Shown in pieces: positions 17,488-25,111 of a DNA stretch of 64,000 nt. Each line of letters begins with the position of its first letter. The stretch's first letter is position 1. A program made the position numbers and the translations under genes. The notes beneath the pieces are model-generated. The model saw nothing but the letters and a program-made list of their open reading frames with translations, had not been told where the DNA came from and made no database searches. Source of the stretch: Hymenobacter sp. APR13 (GTDB lineage Bacteria; Bacteroidota; Bacteroidia; Cytophagales; Hymenobacteraceae); assembly GCF_000737515.1 (NCBI RefSeq), contig NZ_CP006587.1:4806995-4870994 (forward strand). The letters are read 5' to 3'.

Positions 17488-18414
17488 TTAAGGCCGCGGT
17501 GGCGCCGCCGGCGCGGCGTGTGGCTGCTGGGCCCGCCGCTCTTTTAACTCTTTCTCACCGGCCGCCTTGAAACTGCCCCAGTTCAGCGCGAACGCGAGGA
17601 CCAGGCATCCGAGCATCACCAGCCCGTACGCGGCCACCGCCGTGAGCAGCCCCCGCCACCAGCGACCCCAACGGCCTAGGGAGGTGTGCAGCAGCAACTG
17701 CCCGTAGGCCCAGCCCTGGTAGGCCAGCAGCGGCAGCGACGAACCCGTCGTCACCCAGAAGTAGAAGGTGGCCGAATCAATACCGTAATACAACGGCGTC
17801 AGCAACAGCGTGAGCAGGTTGCTGGCGGCCGTGAGGTAGCACACGGCCACCAGGGCTTCGGCTAGGTTCAAGCGCGCCCGGCGCAGCGTCCGGCGCGCCA
17901 CCCAGGCAATGAGCGGCGACACGGCCACGTAAATCCAGCTCATGTAAAGAAACATGGACTCGAGGCCCTGCGCCTGGGCGGCGCGCAGCGCGGCCGAAGC
18001 GTCGCCGTTCAGGGTGCTCGCCTGTTGGCTCATCCCCGTTTTCACGGCCACGAAACTGGTCACGCCCGTCACGAGCAACAGCAGCGAAACCGGCGCGAAG
18101 TACCGCGCCCGCTGCCCCCCCAAATACCCCAGCACGGTGGCCCCCGGCCGTAGCAGCAGCGCGTGCAGGGTGAACACAATGCCTTTGTCGACGTGCCAGA
18201 CGGCGTGCGGTATCTCGTGCAGCAAATGCCCCATCGTGAGGCGGTGCGTGGCGGCGGGCTGCCCGCAGTCCGCGCAAAACTTACCGGTGAGGGGCGTGTC
18301 GCAGTTCAGGCACGCCGCGGGGCGGGCGTGGCCAGGCAGCAGGGCGGGCGGAACGGCATCGGTGGCCGCACCGGCACCCCGGGTGGCGCCGCCGGAGGCG
18401 GGGGCAATTTCCAT
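17488..18414 (-). CDS. DUF3667-type membrane protein with zinc ribbon
   Basis: 308 residues from the ATG at 18414. An Ala/Pro-rich N-terminus leads into a zinc ribbon (CLNCDTPLTGKFCADCGQ), then HRLTMGHLLHEIPHAVWHVDKGIVFTLHALLLRPG, the hallmark of DUF3667. Four to five transmembrane helices follow (FAPVSLLLLVTGVTSFVAV, MSWIYVAVSPLIAWVAR, ALVAVCYLTAASNLLTLLL, LLTAVAAYGLVMLGCLVLAFAL). The family is widespread in Bacteroidota and its function is unknown. A position near envelope or lipid metabolism is only a guess. The gene stands alone. Sequence upstream of the chosen ATG is in frame but not protein-like. Confidence 0.87.
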   Translation of the reverse strand: MEIAPASGGATRGAGAATDAVPPALLPGHARPAACLNCDTPLTGKFCADCGQPAATHRLTMGHLLHEIPHAVWHVDKGIVFTLHALLLRPGATVLGYLGGQRARYFAPVSLLLLVTGVTSFVAVKTGMSQQASTLNGDASAALRAAQAQGLESMFLYMSWIYVAVSPLIAWVARRTLRRARLNLAEALVAVCYLTAASNLLTLLLTPLYYGIDSATFYFWVTTGSSLPLLAYQGWAYGQLLLHTSLGRWGRWWRGLLTAVAAYGLVMLGCLVLAFALNWGSFKAAGEKELKERRAQQPHAAPAAPPRP

Positions 18415-18684
18415 ACAAGCAGCAAACAGGGCAGTGAGGGGGGCAAAGTAAGGGATAAAGGCCACCGGCACAAGGAGCAGCGGACCTTCGTGGCGGGCGC
18501 TCCCATGGGAGCAGCCGTTTCTCAACCGGGAAGGAGGGTGGCGAAAGGGCCATCTTGAGGCACCACTTGGGTCGATTTCTTGCTTCCCGCTTTCCGCCCT
18601 CACGGGTGGAGACGTAGGCGAGAGGAGATGGGCTTTGCAACCGCTCCTACTTCTGAACGGCTATTCAAACGCCCTGCGTGTTGG

Positions 18685-18822
18685 CTAGGCCCCGTACTTA
18701 ATGGCGAAGCCCACTAGCAGGGTGACAGAGAAGAGAACCACGGCCAGACGGTTCGCCCGCCGGTGGTACTGCCGCGAACGGGGACGCTTGTCTTCGAAGA
18801 GGGGTAACGCGAAAAGAATCAT
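18685..18822 (-). CDS. Single-pass small membrane protein
   Basis: 45 residues: MILFALPLFEDKRPRSRQYH, a basic patch, and one transmembrane helix (LAVVLFSVTLLVGFAIKYG). The ATG at 18822 is chosen over an upstream in-frame start because the extension is not protein-like. It resembles the many 40-60-residue single-span proteins of Bacteroidota. Function unknown. Confidence 0.45.
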   Translation of the reverse strand: MILFALPLFEDKRPRSRQYHRRANRLAVVLFSVTLLVGFAIKYGA

Positions 18823-18934
18823 GGTGTGGGGGAAGAAAGAGGAACGATGATTCCTGTATCGCCTTTGCTTACGATGCATTACAGCGAGCCCACTAACCAA
18901 TAATAGCTGAACCCATCATGTTCCTCTTACCACC

Positions 18935-19085
18935 GTGGCTGTTGCAGAACCCCGTTCTTGTCGTGCAGGCGCATTTTCAACGAGCCATCCTCACTGAAAA
19001 AAACGCCCAAACGGGCTTTCTTGGGCGCGGTGAGCAACGAACTGCCGCTGTTTTGCTGATGCCTATGGGGTTCTGCAACCACCAC
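18935..19085. mobile_element. MITE derived from the IS1182-type element (copy 1)
   Basis: 151-bp element with 19-bp ends: GTGGCTGTTGCAGAACCCC on the left and, reverse complemented, GTGGTGGTTGCAGAACCCC on the right (two mismatches). These ends match the terminal repeats of the full IS1182-type copy at 22742-24343. It carries no gene. Its interior shares an A-run plus AAACGGGnCTTT core with copy 2 at 22592-22741. No clear target duplication is visible. Confidence 0.75.
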
Positions 19086-19128
19086 CACCGTTTTCCTAAA
19101 CAAGTGCCACTGCTCAAAACTGCCGGCC

Positions 19129-19923
19129 TTACAAGCTCAGCAGCTCCTTAAATCGTACGGCCTGCCGGGTTGAGACATCGATGCGCCGGCCGCCGCGCAC
19201 TTCCAGCAGCAGGCCGCCTTTGTAGTAGGCATGGACTCGCTCAATGATGGTCAGGTTGAGGATTTGCTGGCGGTTGACGCGGAAAAACAGATTGGGCGGA
19301 AGCTTGTCTTCCAGCTGCTGCAACGACTTGTGGTGTAGCGGCGACTGCGACCCGAAGTACACCCGCACGTAGTTGCCTACGGCTTCGAACATATCAATAT
19401 CGGCCAGCCGCACAAAATGGCAGGCTTCGCCATCTTTGATGAACACCTGACTCTGGGGCGTGAGCGGCGGCGCGGGTGGCGCGGGCGCGCCAGCGGCAGT
19501 ATTGTCTTCTATCGGATGAACAGCAGCGGCAGGCGGCAAAACGGGCGGCAGCAGGGTCTGCCGCACCCGGCGCAGGGCCTGGGCCAGCCGCTCCGGGTGC
19601 ACGGGCTTGAGCACGTAGTCCAGGGCCGACACCTGAAAGGCACGGGTGGCATACTGGTCATAGGCGGTTACGAACACCACGTGTGGCACCTCGTCAAGAC
19701 TTTCCAGCAACTCAAAGCCGGTTTCGCCGGGCAGGGAAATATCGAGCAGCAGCAAGTCGGGCCGTAGCTCCCGGATGAGGCGACGCGCGGTGTCGGCATC
19801 GGCCGCCTCGCCGATGATGGCCACGTCGGGGTGGGCTTCTTTGAGCAAGTAGCGCATTTCCTGACGAGCCAGGTATTCGTCTTCGACGAGAAGGGCGCGG
19901 ATGAGGGGAGAAGAGGTGGACAT
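19129..19923 (-). CDS. LytTR-type response regulator
   Basis: 264 residues. Receiver domain (residues 8-125) with acidic pocket VEDE, phospho-acceptor D61 in LLLLDISLPGETG, the VFVTAYD switch threonine and K in VLKPVHPERL. A Pro/Ala-rich linker follows. The LytTR DNA-binding domain fills the last 100 residues (FIKDGEACHFVRLADIDMFEAVGNYVRVYF, then FFRVNRQQILNLTIIERVHAYY). LytTR regulators bind direct repeats and usually control surface or exopolysaccharide genes. It is encoded just after its cognate sensor kinase. The 127-nt gap between them holds a 22-bp-stem hairpin that may reduce its expression relative to the kinase. Confidence 0.95.
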   Translation of the reverse strand: MSTSSPLIRALLVEDEYLARQEMRYLLKEAHPDVAIIGEAADADTARRLIRELRPDLLLLDISLPGETGFELLESLDEVPHVVFVTAYDQYATRAFQVSALDYVLKPVHPERLAQALRRVRQTLLPPVLPPAAAVHPIEDNTAAGAPAPPAPPLTPQSQVFIKDGEACHFVRLADIDMFEAVGNYVRVYFGSQSPLHHKSLQQLEDKLPPNLFFRVNRQQILNLTIIERVHAYYKGGLLLEVRGGRRIDVSTRQAVRFKELLSL

Positions 19924-19952
19924 GGGAGTATAAAATTTTAGCGGTCTTGATC

Positions 19953-20019
19953 GTCGCCCTGCGCGTGCTGCCCCGCCCCCGACCACAGAGAAGAGGAGGG
20001 GCAGCACGCGCAGGGCGAC
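19953..20019. promoter_or_regulatory. 22-bp perfect hairpin between sensor kinase and regulator genes
   Basis: The 22-base arm at 19953-19974 (core GCCCTGCGCGTGCTGCC) is exactly reverse complemented at 19998-20019 around a 23-nt loop. It starts 31 nt after the kinase stop and ends 30 nt before the regulator start, on the same transcript. No T tract follows on the minus strand, so an attenuating or RNA-processing role is more likely than a full terminator. Confidence 0.7.
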
Positions 20020-20050
20020 TTCAACTACCTCACTATTATAGCTATGAGTT

Positions 20051-21166
20051 TTAACCCAGCACCGCTGCCGGCACGTCCAGCCGGGCCACCACCGTGCCCA
20101 CCGGCTGCTCCCGTAGCGTGAGGCGGGCGCCGTCACCATAGAGGGCCAGCAGGCGCTGACGGGTATTCATCAACCCCAGGCCGCCGGTTTGGCCGGACAG
20201 GCGGGCAGGCAGCACGGCCGCTGGGTCAGGCAGGTGGCCGGGCTGACTGACTTCCAGGTGCAGGCACTCGGTGGCGGGGGCGTTGTTGTTCGGCTCGGCG
20301 GGCGCGGCCTGCGCCAAGAGGCGCAGCAAGCCGCCGCCCGGCGTGGCGCTGATGCCGTGCTTAACGGCGTTTTCGATGAGCGTAAGCAGGGCGGCAGGCG
20401 GCACGGGCCAGGCCAACAGGGCCTCCGGCACTTGCAGGTCGAGGCGCAGGCGTTCGGGGCCGAAGCGGGTTTGCTCCAGGGCCAGGTAGTCCTGCACGGC
20501 GGCCAGCTCCTCGCCCAGCGGGATGAGTTGGCGCTGCTCATAGTTCAGGGTGTAGCGCAGCAAATCGGCGAGCTGCGTGACGGCGGTGCGGGCGCGGTGG
20601 GGGTCACTCAGGGTCAGGGCGCGCACCGAGTTCAGGGCATTGAACAGAAAGTGGGGGTTGATTTGAGACCGCAGCAAATCCAACTCGGCCTGGCGGCGTG
20701 CGGCAGCAGCGTGCAGCTCCTGGGCCTGGGCCTGCGCCAGCCACTCGCCCGCTACGAAAAAATGGTAGGCCAGCACCCACACAATCAGGTAGCGCCCGAT
20801 GTCTATCACCCCAAACACGAAGCCTGCTACGCCGCTCGTGTAAGGCCACTGCCATTTGCCGGCCAGCAGCGTGAAAGCAGCAGGCAGCAGCAGTTGCATA
20901 CTCAGTGAGAGGCCCAGCAGGCCCAGCATCGCCACCACCGCCTGCCAAACCAGCGGCAGGCGCAGCACCCCGAAGCGCAGCAGCAGCGCCCGGTAGCCAT
21001 GGGTGAGCAGCAGCCCAAACAAGACCGTCATGTTGAGCCAATTCAGCGTACCTGGCTGGTACTTTTTCAGCATGAAGGCCACATGCACCTGCGTACCCCA
21101 GAACGCCTCCCAGCCCAGCAGTTGAAAAAACCAGTAATAGGGCTTGGCGCGGAAATAGTGTTGCAT
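20051..21166 (-). CDS. LytS-type sensor histidine kinase (His_kinase/PF06580 class)
   Basis: 371 residues from the ATG at 21166 (MQHYFRAKPYYWFFQLLGWE). The N-terminal 140 residues contain four membrane helices, with no extracellular sensor domain. A short coiled linker (AQAQAQELHAAAARRQAELDLL) leads to the phospho-accepting histidine in RSQINPHFLFNALNSVRAL. The HATPase domain follows with N-box ENAVKHGI and the G-rich lid GGLGLMNTRQRL. This is the standard Bacteroidota LytS-like kinase. It forms a two-gene unit with the LytTR regulator downstream. A 17-bp perfect hairpin lies about 100 nt upstream of its start. Confidence 0.95.
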   Translation of the reverse strand: MQHYFRAKPYYWFFQLLGWEAFWGTQVHVAFMLKKYQPGTLNWLNMTVLFGLLLTHGYRALLLRFGVLRLPLVWQAVVAMLGLLGLSLSMQLLLPAAFTLLAGKWQWPYTSGVAGFVFGVIDIGRYLIVWVLAYHFFVAGEWLAQAQAQELHAAAARRQAELDLLRSQINPHFLFNALNSVRALTLSDPHRARTAVTQLADLLRYTLNYEQRQLIPLGEELAAVQDYLALEQTRFGPERLRLDLQVPEALLAWPVPPAALLTLIENAVKHGISATPGGGLLRLLAQAAPAEPNNNAPATECLHLEVSQPGHLPDPAAVLPARLSGQTGGLGLMNTRQRLLALYGDGARLTLREQPVGTVVARLDVPAAVLG

Positions 21167-21267
21167 AAAAAAGGAGGAAAGCCGATGAGCAGGACGCTGC
21201 GAATACTGCCCCTGAAAAAGGCGCAGCCCCAAAGTAAGCAGTCAAAACTAGTCCAATAGCCCTGGCC

Positions 21268-21309
21268 CCGGACCACGTTTTTCCATGAGCGCGGAAAAAC
21301 GTGGTCCGG
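21268..21309. repeat. 17-bp perfect hairpin upstream of the kinase gene
   Basis: CCGGACCACGTTTTTCC at 21268-21284 pairs exactly with GGAAAAACGTGGTCCGG at 21293-21309 around an 8-nt loop. It lies about 100 nt upstream of the kinase start. It could be an operator or the end of an upstream transcript. Confidence 0.75.
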
Positions 21310-21381
21310 CGTGGCAGCAGCAAAACCACCGCCCTGGTGCTGAGCCCCGCCGGCGCCCTGCTGCCGCCTCGCCCGGTGCCC

Positions 21382-21574
21382 GTTTCGCCGCACCCGTGTA
21401 ACTAGCCTCGCACCCGAAGGTAGGCAACCCGATACGGTGCTACGGCTGTGGTAGCTGGCAGCGCAGATGGTACAGTCCCCAACTTGTGCCGATTGGCGGC
21501 GGCTGTTTGCTCGCGAACCCCACATCAGCGTGGCTGCGACGGCGGCCAACGGGTGTTTTGCCGCACTCGTGTAA
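21382..21574. repeat. Pair of 20-bp direct repeats in a gene-free stretch
   Basis: GTTTCGCCGCACCCGTGTAA (21382-21401) recurs as GTTTTGCCGCACTCGTGTAA (21555-21574), with two differences. The surrounding 21310-21750 stretch contains no supportable gene. It may be debris of an insertion sequence end. Confidence 0.45.
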
Positions 21575-21754
21575 AAGTGTGCGGCGCGGCCTCCGGACGA
21601 GTGGCAGCTTTGTGGGGCCAAGCAGGGAGCCGCTTCCTTGCCGGCTTAGGTTCCGCTTGGTGCTTTATCGCTGTTCTTTAAAACCATTTTTGAATTGAAA
21701 CACCTGCTCCTTCTCTGCTGCCCCTGCTGGCTCGGCTCCGTTTTCGCCTCGCTC

Positions 21755-21910
21755 GAAGTAGCCCGCCTGGAAGTAGCCCATTGCCTCGATACGTGCTTCA
21801 ACCTCGACCGCCGCCACTCCGCCCTCGGCTACCGCTCGCCTCATCAATTTGAACAGGAATTGAAATCCAACCTACCTTAGCTTACTGTCCATTTTTTTAC
21901 TGGACCATCC
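21755..21910 (+). pseudogene. 3' remnant of an IS3-family transposase (orfB end and right IS end)
   Basis: The frame ending at 21880 finishes with CFNLDRRHSALGYRSPHQFE, the C-terminal signature of IS3-family orfB. Upstream sequence is not transposase-like, so only about 40 codons remain. Just after the stop, ACTGTCCATTTTTTTACTGG resembles the terminal sequence of IS3 elements. Confidence 0.65.
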
Positions 21911-21993
21911 CAATTCAACTGCCCGATTTGCCAGAAGTAACCCACGGCCTCGGCACCTTTTTTCTTCCACGATACCATCAACTGCGAATCCCC

Positions 21994-22200
21994 ATGAAAA
22001 CCCCGTCCCTCTTCTTCTTCTTTGCTACCTTGAGCATACTCATGGCCTTGTCCGGAGCCCTTATGATGGGCTACTATTCTGGCAGCAACGACCCCTTGGC
22101 GAGGTTGGGGTCGCCGCTGTGCATTGGGGGCGCGGCCTTGCTCATAGCCTCTGCTGCTGTGTTCAAAAAACAAAAGAGCAACCCAGATAATCCGCGCTAA
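21994..22200 (+). CDS. Small two-helix membrane protein
   Basis: 68 residues from the ATG at 21994. Two membrane segments (SLFFFFATLSILMALSGALM and LCIGGAALLIASAAVFKK) flank a polar loop (GYYSGSNDPLARLGS), with a charged C-terminus (KKQKSNPDNPR). Function unknown. It lies right after the IS3 remnant end and converges with a minus-strand HTH gene that overlaps its stop by 4 nt. Confidence 0.5.
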   Translation: MKTPSLFFFFATLSILMALSGALMMGYYSGSNDPLARLGSPLCIGGAALLIASAAVFKKQKSNPDNPR

Positions 22201-22412
22201 GGAGATAGATACGTGTTGCCCTTGGGGGGCTGATCGACCTGGACATGACCAGTCTTAACATGCTGCTTGACTGGTCGCCGGATGGTCTGCTCCGACTTGC
22301 TAACCTGTTGGGCTGCTTGCTTTATGCCAAAAAAACGCCGGTGTTTTCCATTGAGGTCGTGACTAGTCAGAAACCACGCTAACGCCTCTTTAACTACTGC
22401 CGCACTAGTCAT
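22197..22412 (-). CDS. Small helix-turn-helix protein, possible autoregulator
   Basis: 71 residues. The central part FGIKQAAQQVSKSEQTIRR reads as a helix-turn-helix (compare IKEAAELLGVSERTIRR in MerR/excisionase-like proteins), preceded by a helix (VVKEALAWFLTSHDLNG) and followed by KQHVKTGHVQV, a possible wing. The ATG at 22412 lies inside the left arm of a 62-bp palindrome, so the protein could bind its own start region (inference). The ACTAGT core of the palindrome recurs once more within the first 20 codons. No known family is recognised. It may be the surviving part of a larger mobile element. Confidence 0.45.
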   Translation of the reverse strand: MTSAAVVKEALAWFLTSHDLNGKHRRFFGIKQAAQQVSKSEQTIRRPVKQHVKTGHVQVDQPPKGNTYLSP

Positions 22413-22459
22413 TGACTCATCACTGACTGGTCAGTGATGAGTCAATGACTAGTGCGGCA
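22398..22459. promoter_or_regulatory. 62-bp near-perfect palindrome with 30-bp arms
   Basis: The arm at 22398-22427 (TGCCGCACTAGTCATTGACT continuing to CACTGAC) is exactly reverse complemented at 22430-22459, with only 2 bases between them. It contains several TGACT/AGTCA units, suggesting multiple bound dimers or an IS-like end-to-end fusion. It overlaps the start codon of the small HTH gene. Confidence 0.85.
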
Positions 22460-22590
22460 TGGCGTCGGCTATGAGCAGTAACGCGGGCCCTTGTTCCTCG
22501 GGCCGGTCAATGAGCTGCGCGGTGCGGGTCGCCCCTGTCACGTCGCCCAAGCGGAGCTACGCCTTCACGAGGTCGGACAGGTAGTAGGAC
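22452..22590 (-). pseudogene. Short gene fragment cut by a MITE
   Basis: On the minus strand the sequence reads YYLSDLVKA, an in-frame TAG, then LRLGDVTGATRTAQLIDRPE and a tail ending ADAMPH and TAG inside the palindrome. The 5' side is cut off by the MITE at 22592. The family is not recognised. Confidence 0.25.
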
Positions 22591-22591
22591 C

Positions 22592-22741
22592 GTGGCTGTT
22601 GCAGAACCCAAGTCGGCCGCGCCAAGTGAAGGCTCGATAAGCCTGCCAGTGCTGCAAAAAGGCGCAAACGGGTCTTTTACCCGCGCATCATTGCTTGCCT
22701 ACCTTGTTTCGAAACCAATTAGGGCGTTCTGCAACGGCCAC
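22592..22741. mobile_element. MITE derived from the IS1182-type element (copy 2)
   Basis: 150-bp gene-less element. The left end GTGGCTGTTGCAGAAC and right end GTTCTGCAACGGCCAC match the terminal repeats of the adjacent IS. Length and an internal AAACGGGTCTTT core match the MITE at 18935. It sits only 4 bp from the IS left end. GACC is found both immediately left of this MITE (22588-22591) and immediately right of the IS (24340-24343). Confidence 0.75.
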
Positions 22742-24343
22742 GGTCGTGGCTGTTGCAGAACTCGATTCGTAGAGAGAAGATGCAAGGCAAAAAGCTGTTT
22801 CTCGACAAAGAGGTTGTTCGCTTTCGGCTCAGTGAGCGGGTGCGACCCCACAATCTGTACCGGCGCCTGGCCGAGCTGATCGACTGGTCATTTCTCTACG
22901 AAGAGACCCGGGCGGTCTACAGCCACACGGGCCAGCCCTCGCTCGACCCGGTCGTGTTCTTCAAGCTCGTGCTCGTAGGTCGGTTGGAAAACCTGGTCAG
23001 CGACCGCCGCCTGGTCGAGCATTGCGCCCTGCGGCTCGATATTCTCTTGTTTTTAGGCTACGAGGTGGACGAAGAGCTGCCCTGGCACTCGACCATCAGC
23101 CGGACCCGCCAGCTGTTTCCAGCCGCGGTGTTTGAGCGTCTGTTTGACCACGTCTTTGCCCAGTGCGTGGCCCGGGGATTGGTCGCCGGTGACACCCAGG
23201 CTGTCGACTCGGCTCCTGTTAAGGCGAATGCGTCGCTCGAAGCCGTCTTGGAGAAACAGGCCGCCGGGCCGAGCGGCCCCCACCTGGGCGGCCGCGAGCA
23301 GACGCCCGCCGCGGGCTCGGTGCTGTCGGCTCCGGCGCATCAGCTGCGCCAGCTGGCCACAGGCCAGCGCCGGCGGCAGGGCGCGCAGACTGGGGCGCTG
23401 GGCGCGCGGCACGAACAGGCGCGCCTGCTGAGCAACAAGACGCACTACTCGCCCACCGACCCCGATGCGCGCATCTCCGTCAAACCCGGCAAGGCCCGGG
23501 CCTTAAACTACCTCTGCAGCCTTGCCGTCGACACCGCCTATGGCGTCATCAGCCACGTGCAAGCCGACTTGGCTGACCAGCGCGACAGCCTGCACTTGCC
23601 GCGCCTGCTCACGGGCCTGCAGCAGCGCTTGCGCGCCAACGAGCTACCTCTGCACGACTTGCTGGCCGATGCTGGCTACGCGAACGGACCGAATTATGCC
23701 CGGCTCGAAGCCGACCACATCACCGCCTGGATCCCCGTCTTCGGCCAGTACAAGCCGGCCCTCGAGGGCTTTACCTACGACCCGACAACCGACGCTTTTA
23801 CTTGCGCCGAAGGCAAGACGCTGCCGTTTCAGAAATACGACACAAATCAGGACGGGGCCTGGCACAAAATCTACTGGGCTGTATGCCGCGACTGCCAGCA
23901 GTGCCTGCGCAAGCCCCTCTGCGCCCCGCGGGCTAAGCGCAAGCAAATCAACCGCACGATCTATGATGCGGCCTACCGCCGGGCGTGGCAGCGGCAGCAA
24001 ACTCCACGCGGCCAGCGCATGCGGCGCGTGCGCCAGGGCACCGTCGAGCCTGTCTTCGGCAACCTGCTACCCCACTACGGCCTGCGGCGAATGAACGTGC
24101 GCGGCCTGGCAGGGGCCCACAAAACCATGCTGGTTACGGCCGTGGCCTACAACCTCAAAAAGCTGCTTAAACATCGACCCCAGCAGCAACTGAGCCTAGC
24201 CGTAGCCCTGCCTCAGCCACGACGAGCGGCTACTAAGCGCGCTGTGCGGCTAAGTCGGAGCACCGGAGCGCAGACCCTGGTAATCGCCCAGCCGCGAAGC
24301 AGAAACGGAATCGCTTAAACCGAGTTCTGCAACAGCCACGACC
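22742..24343 (+). mobile_element. Complete IS1182-family insertion sequence
   Basis: 1.6-kb element with perfect terminal inverted repeats. GTGGCTGTTGCAGAACTCG at 22746-22764 is exactly reverse complemented at 24321-24339, and the match extends 4 more bases outward on each side (GGTC/GACC). It carries one intact transposase gene. It appears to be the active parent of the two MITEs. Confidence 0.9.
22780..24318 (+). CDS. IS1182-family transposase
   Basis: 512 residues from the ATG at 22780. The N-terminal region (VVRFRLSERVRPHNLYRRLAELIDWSFL) and the HSTISRTRQLFP segment are typical of IS1182/IS5-like DDE transposases. Candidate catalytic residues are D in DTQAVDSAPVKANASLE, D in LLADAGYANG, and E in GTVEPVFGNLLPHYGLRRM. 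A Cys cluster lies at CRDCQQCLRKPLC. The frame is complete, with no stops or shifts, and both inverted repeats are intact, so the element is probably functional. The alternative upstream TTG start lies inside the inverted repeat and is less likely. Confidence 0.95.
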   Translation: MQGKKLFLDKEVVRFRLSERVRPHNLYRRLAELIDWSFLYEETRAVYSHTGQPSLDPVVFFKLVLVGRLENLVSDRRLVEHCALRLDILLFLGYEVDEELPWHSTISRTRQLFPAAVFERLFDHVFAQCVARGLVAGDTQAVDSAPVKANASLEAVLEKQAAGPSGPHLGGREQTPAAGSVLSAPAHQLRQLATGQRRRQGAQTGALGARHEQARLLSNKTHYSPTDPDARISVKPGKARALNYLCSLAVDTAYGVISHVQADLADQRDSLHLPRLLTGLQQRLRANELPLHDLLADAGYANGPNYARLEADHITAWIPVFGQYKPALEGFTYDPTTDAFTCAEGKTLPFQKYDTNQDGAWHKIYWAVCRDCQQCLRKPLCAPRAKRKQINRTIYDAAYRRAWQRQQTPRGQRMRRVRQGTVEPVFGNLLPHYGLRRMNVRGLAGAHKTMLVTAVAYNLKKLLKHRPQQQLSLAVALPQPRRAATKRAVRLSRSTGAQTLVIAQPRSRNGIA

Positions 24344-24382
24344 CTTTCGCTGAACGGTAAAAAAGAGTCAGTTTCTTGCGAC

Positions 24383-24958
24383 ATGAAACAAGCCGTCCTG
24401 TTTTTACTGGTGGTGCTGGGGTGCGCCCGCTGCGCGTCGCCGGACCCTGCAGCGTCGGAAGCACCGGCCGGAGCACTACCGCCTGCGCCCAGTCCATCCA
24501 CCACCTACTGGCCTGTTGACCCCGAGATAGACCAACGCGATACCCTCTTGCCCGGCCCTGACCGCTACCGCGTGCGTGTGGTTACCACCTGTTTGAACGA
24601 CAGTGCGGTGTTGCTCAGCCCCGTCGAGGGCGATACCTCGCCCGAGCGGCTCTTCGCGCACAATTACCACAGCCAGCTGGTCATTACCCGAGCCGGCCAG
24701 CCGTATGCCAACGCCACGCTCTCTAAAGCCCTCTTTCGGAACCACCCGGTGATTCAAGGCTTTGTCCCCCTGCCCGAATTAGCTCTCTCTCGCACGGCCT
24801 ATCTGCGCCGCCAGCGCGGGGAATTTGTGTTTTACACGCGCTTGGGCGTGCCGGATTCAGACATCTTCGTGGAGGTGGAAGTGGCCTTGGACCCTGCCAA
24901 AGGAGTGCGCGTGCTTCAGGTACTGGAACAAGTGAATGAGCCAGACGAGGAGGAATAA
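24383..24958 (+). CDS. Lipoprotein, DUF4738-like
   Basis: 191 residues. The signal MKQAVLFLLVVLGC forms a lipobox (VVLGC, Cys 14), followed by an Ala/Pro/Ser-rich tether (residues 19-45). The globular part has RYRVRVVTTCLNDSAVLL, SQLVITRAGQPYANATLSKALF, FVFYTRLGVPDSDIFVEVEVALDPAKG and an acidic end (EPDEEE). The 'K-LF--H-VIQG' helix followed by a 'GVPDSD' strand resembles the Bacteroidota lipoprotein family DUF4738 (from memory, not verified). Likely anchored in the periplasm. It is a single gene just downstream of the IS1182 copy. Confidence 0.65.
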   Translation: MKQAVLFLLVVLGCARCASPDPAASEAPAGALPPAPSPSTTYWPVDPEIDQRDTLLPGPDRYRVRVVTTCLNDSAVLLSPVEGDTSPERLFAHNYHSQLVITRAGQPYANATLSKALFRNHPVIQGFVPLPELALSRTAYLRRQRGEFVFYTRLGVPDSDIFVEVEVALDPAKGVRVLQVLEQVNEPDEEE

Positions 24959-25037
24959 CGCACCTTAAACTGAACCGCTAAACTAACCGCCCTGCAAGTT
25001 GCACCAAAGCTTGGAACGGCCATTTGATGCCTATGCC

Positions 25038-25104
25038 GAGTTTAAGAAACTCGTCTGCCAATCAAAGTTTACGAAACTGCGTTAGCTGATAAGTTTCGTA
25101 AACT
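25038..25104. promoter_or_regulatory. Putative res/operator sites of the serine recombinase
   Basis: Three related AGTTT(A/C)-type dyads lie directly upstream of the recombinase gene: GAGTTTAAGAAACTC (25038-25052), AGTTTACGAAACT (25066-25078) and its inverted copy AGTTTCGTAAACT (25092-25104). Spacing and position match resolvase-binding subsites that also regulate the recombinase promoter. Confidence 0.6.
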
Positions 25105-25111
25105 CCCCTGT

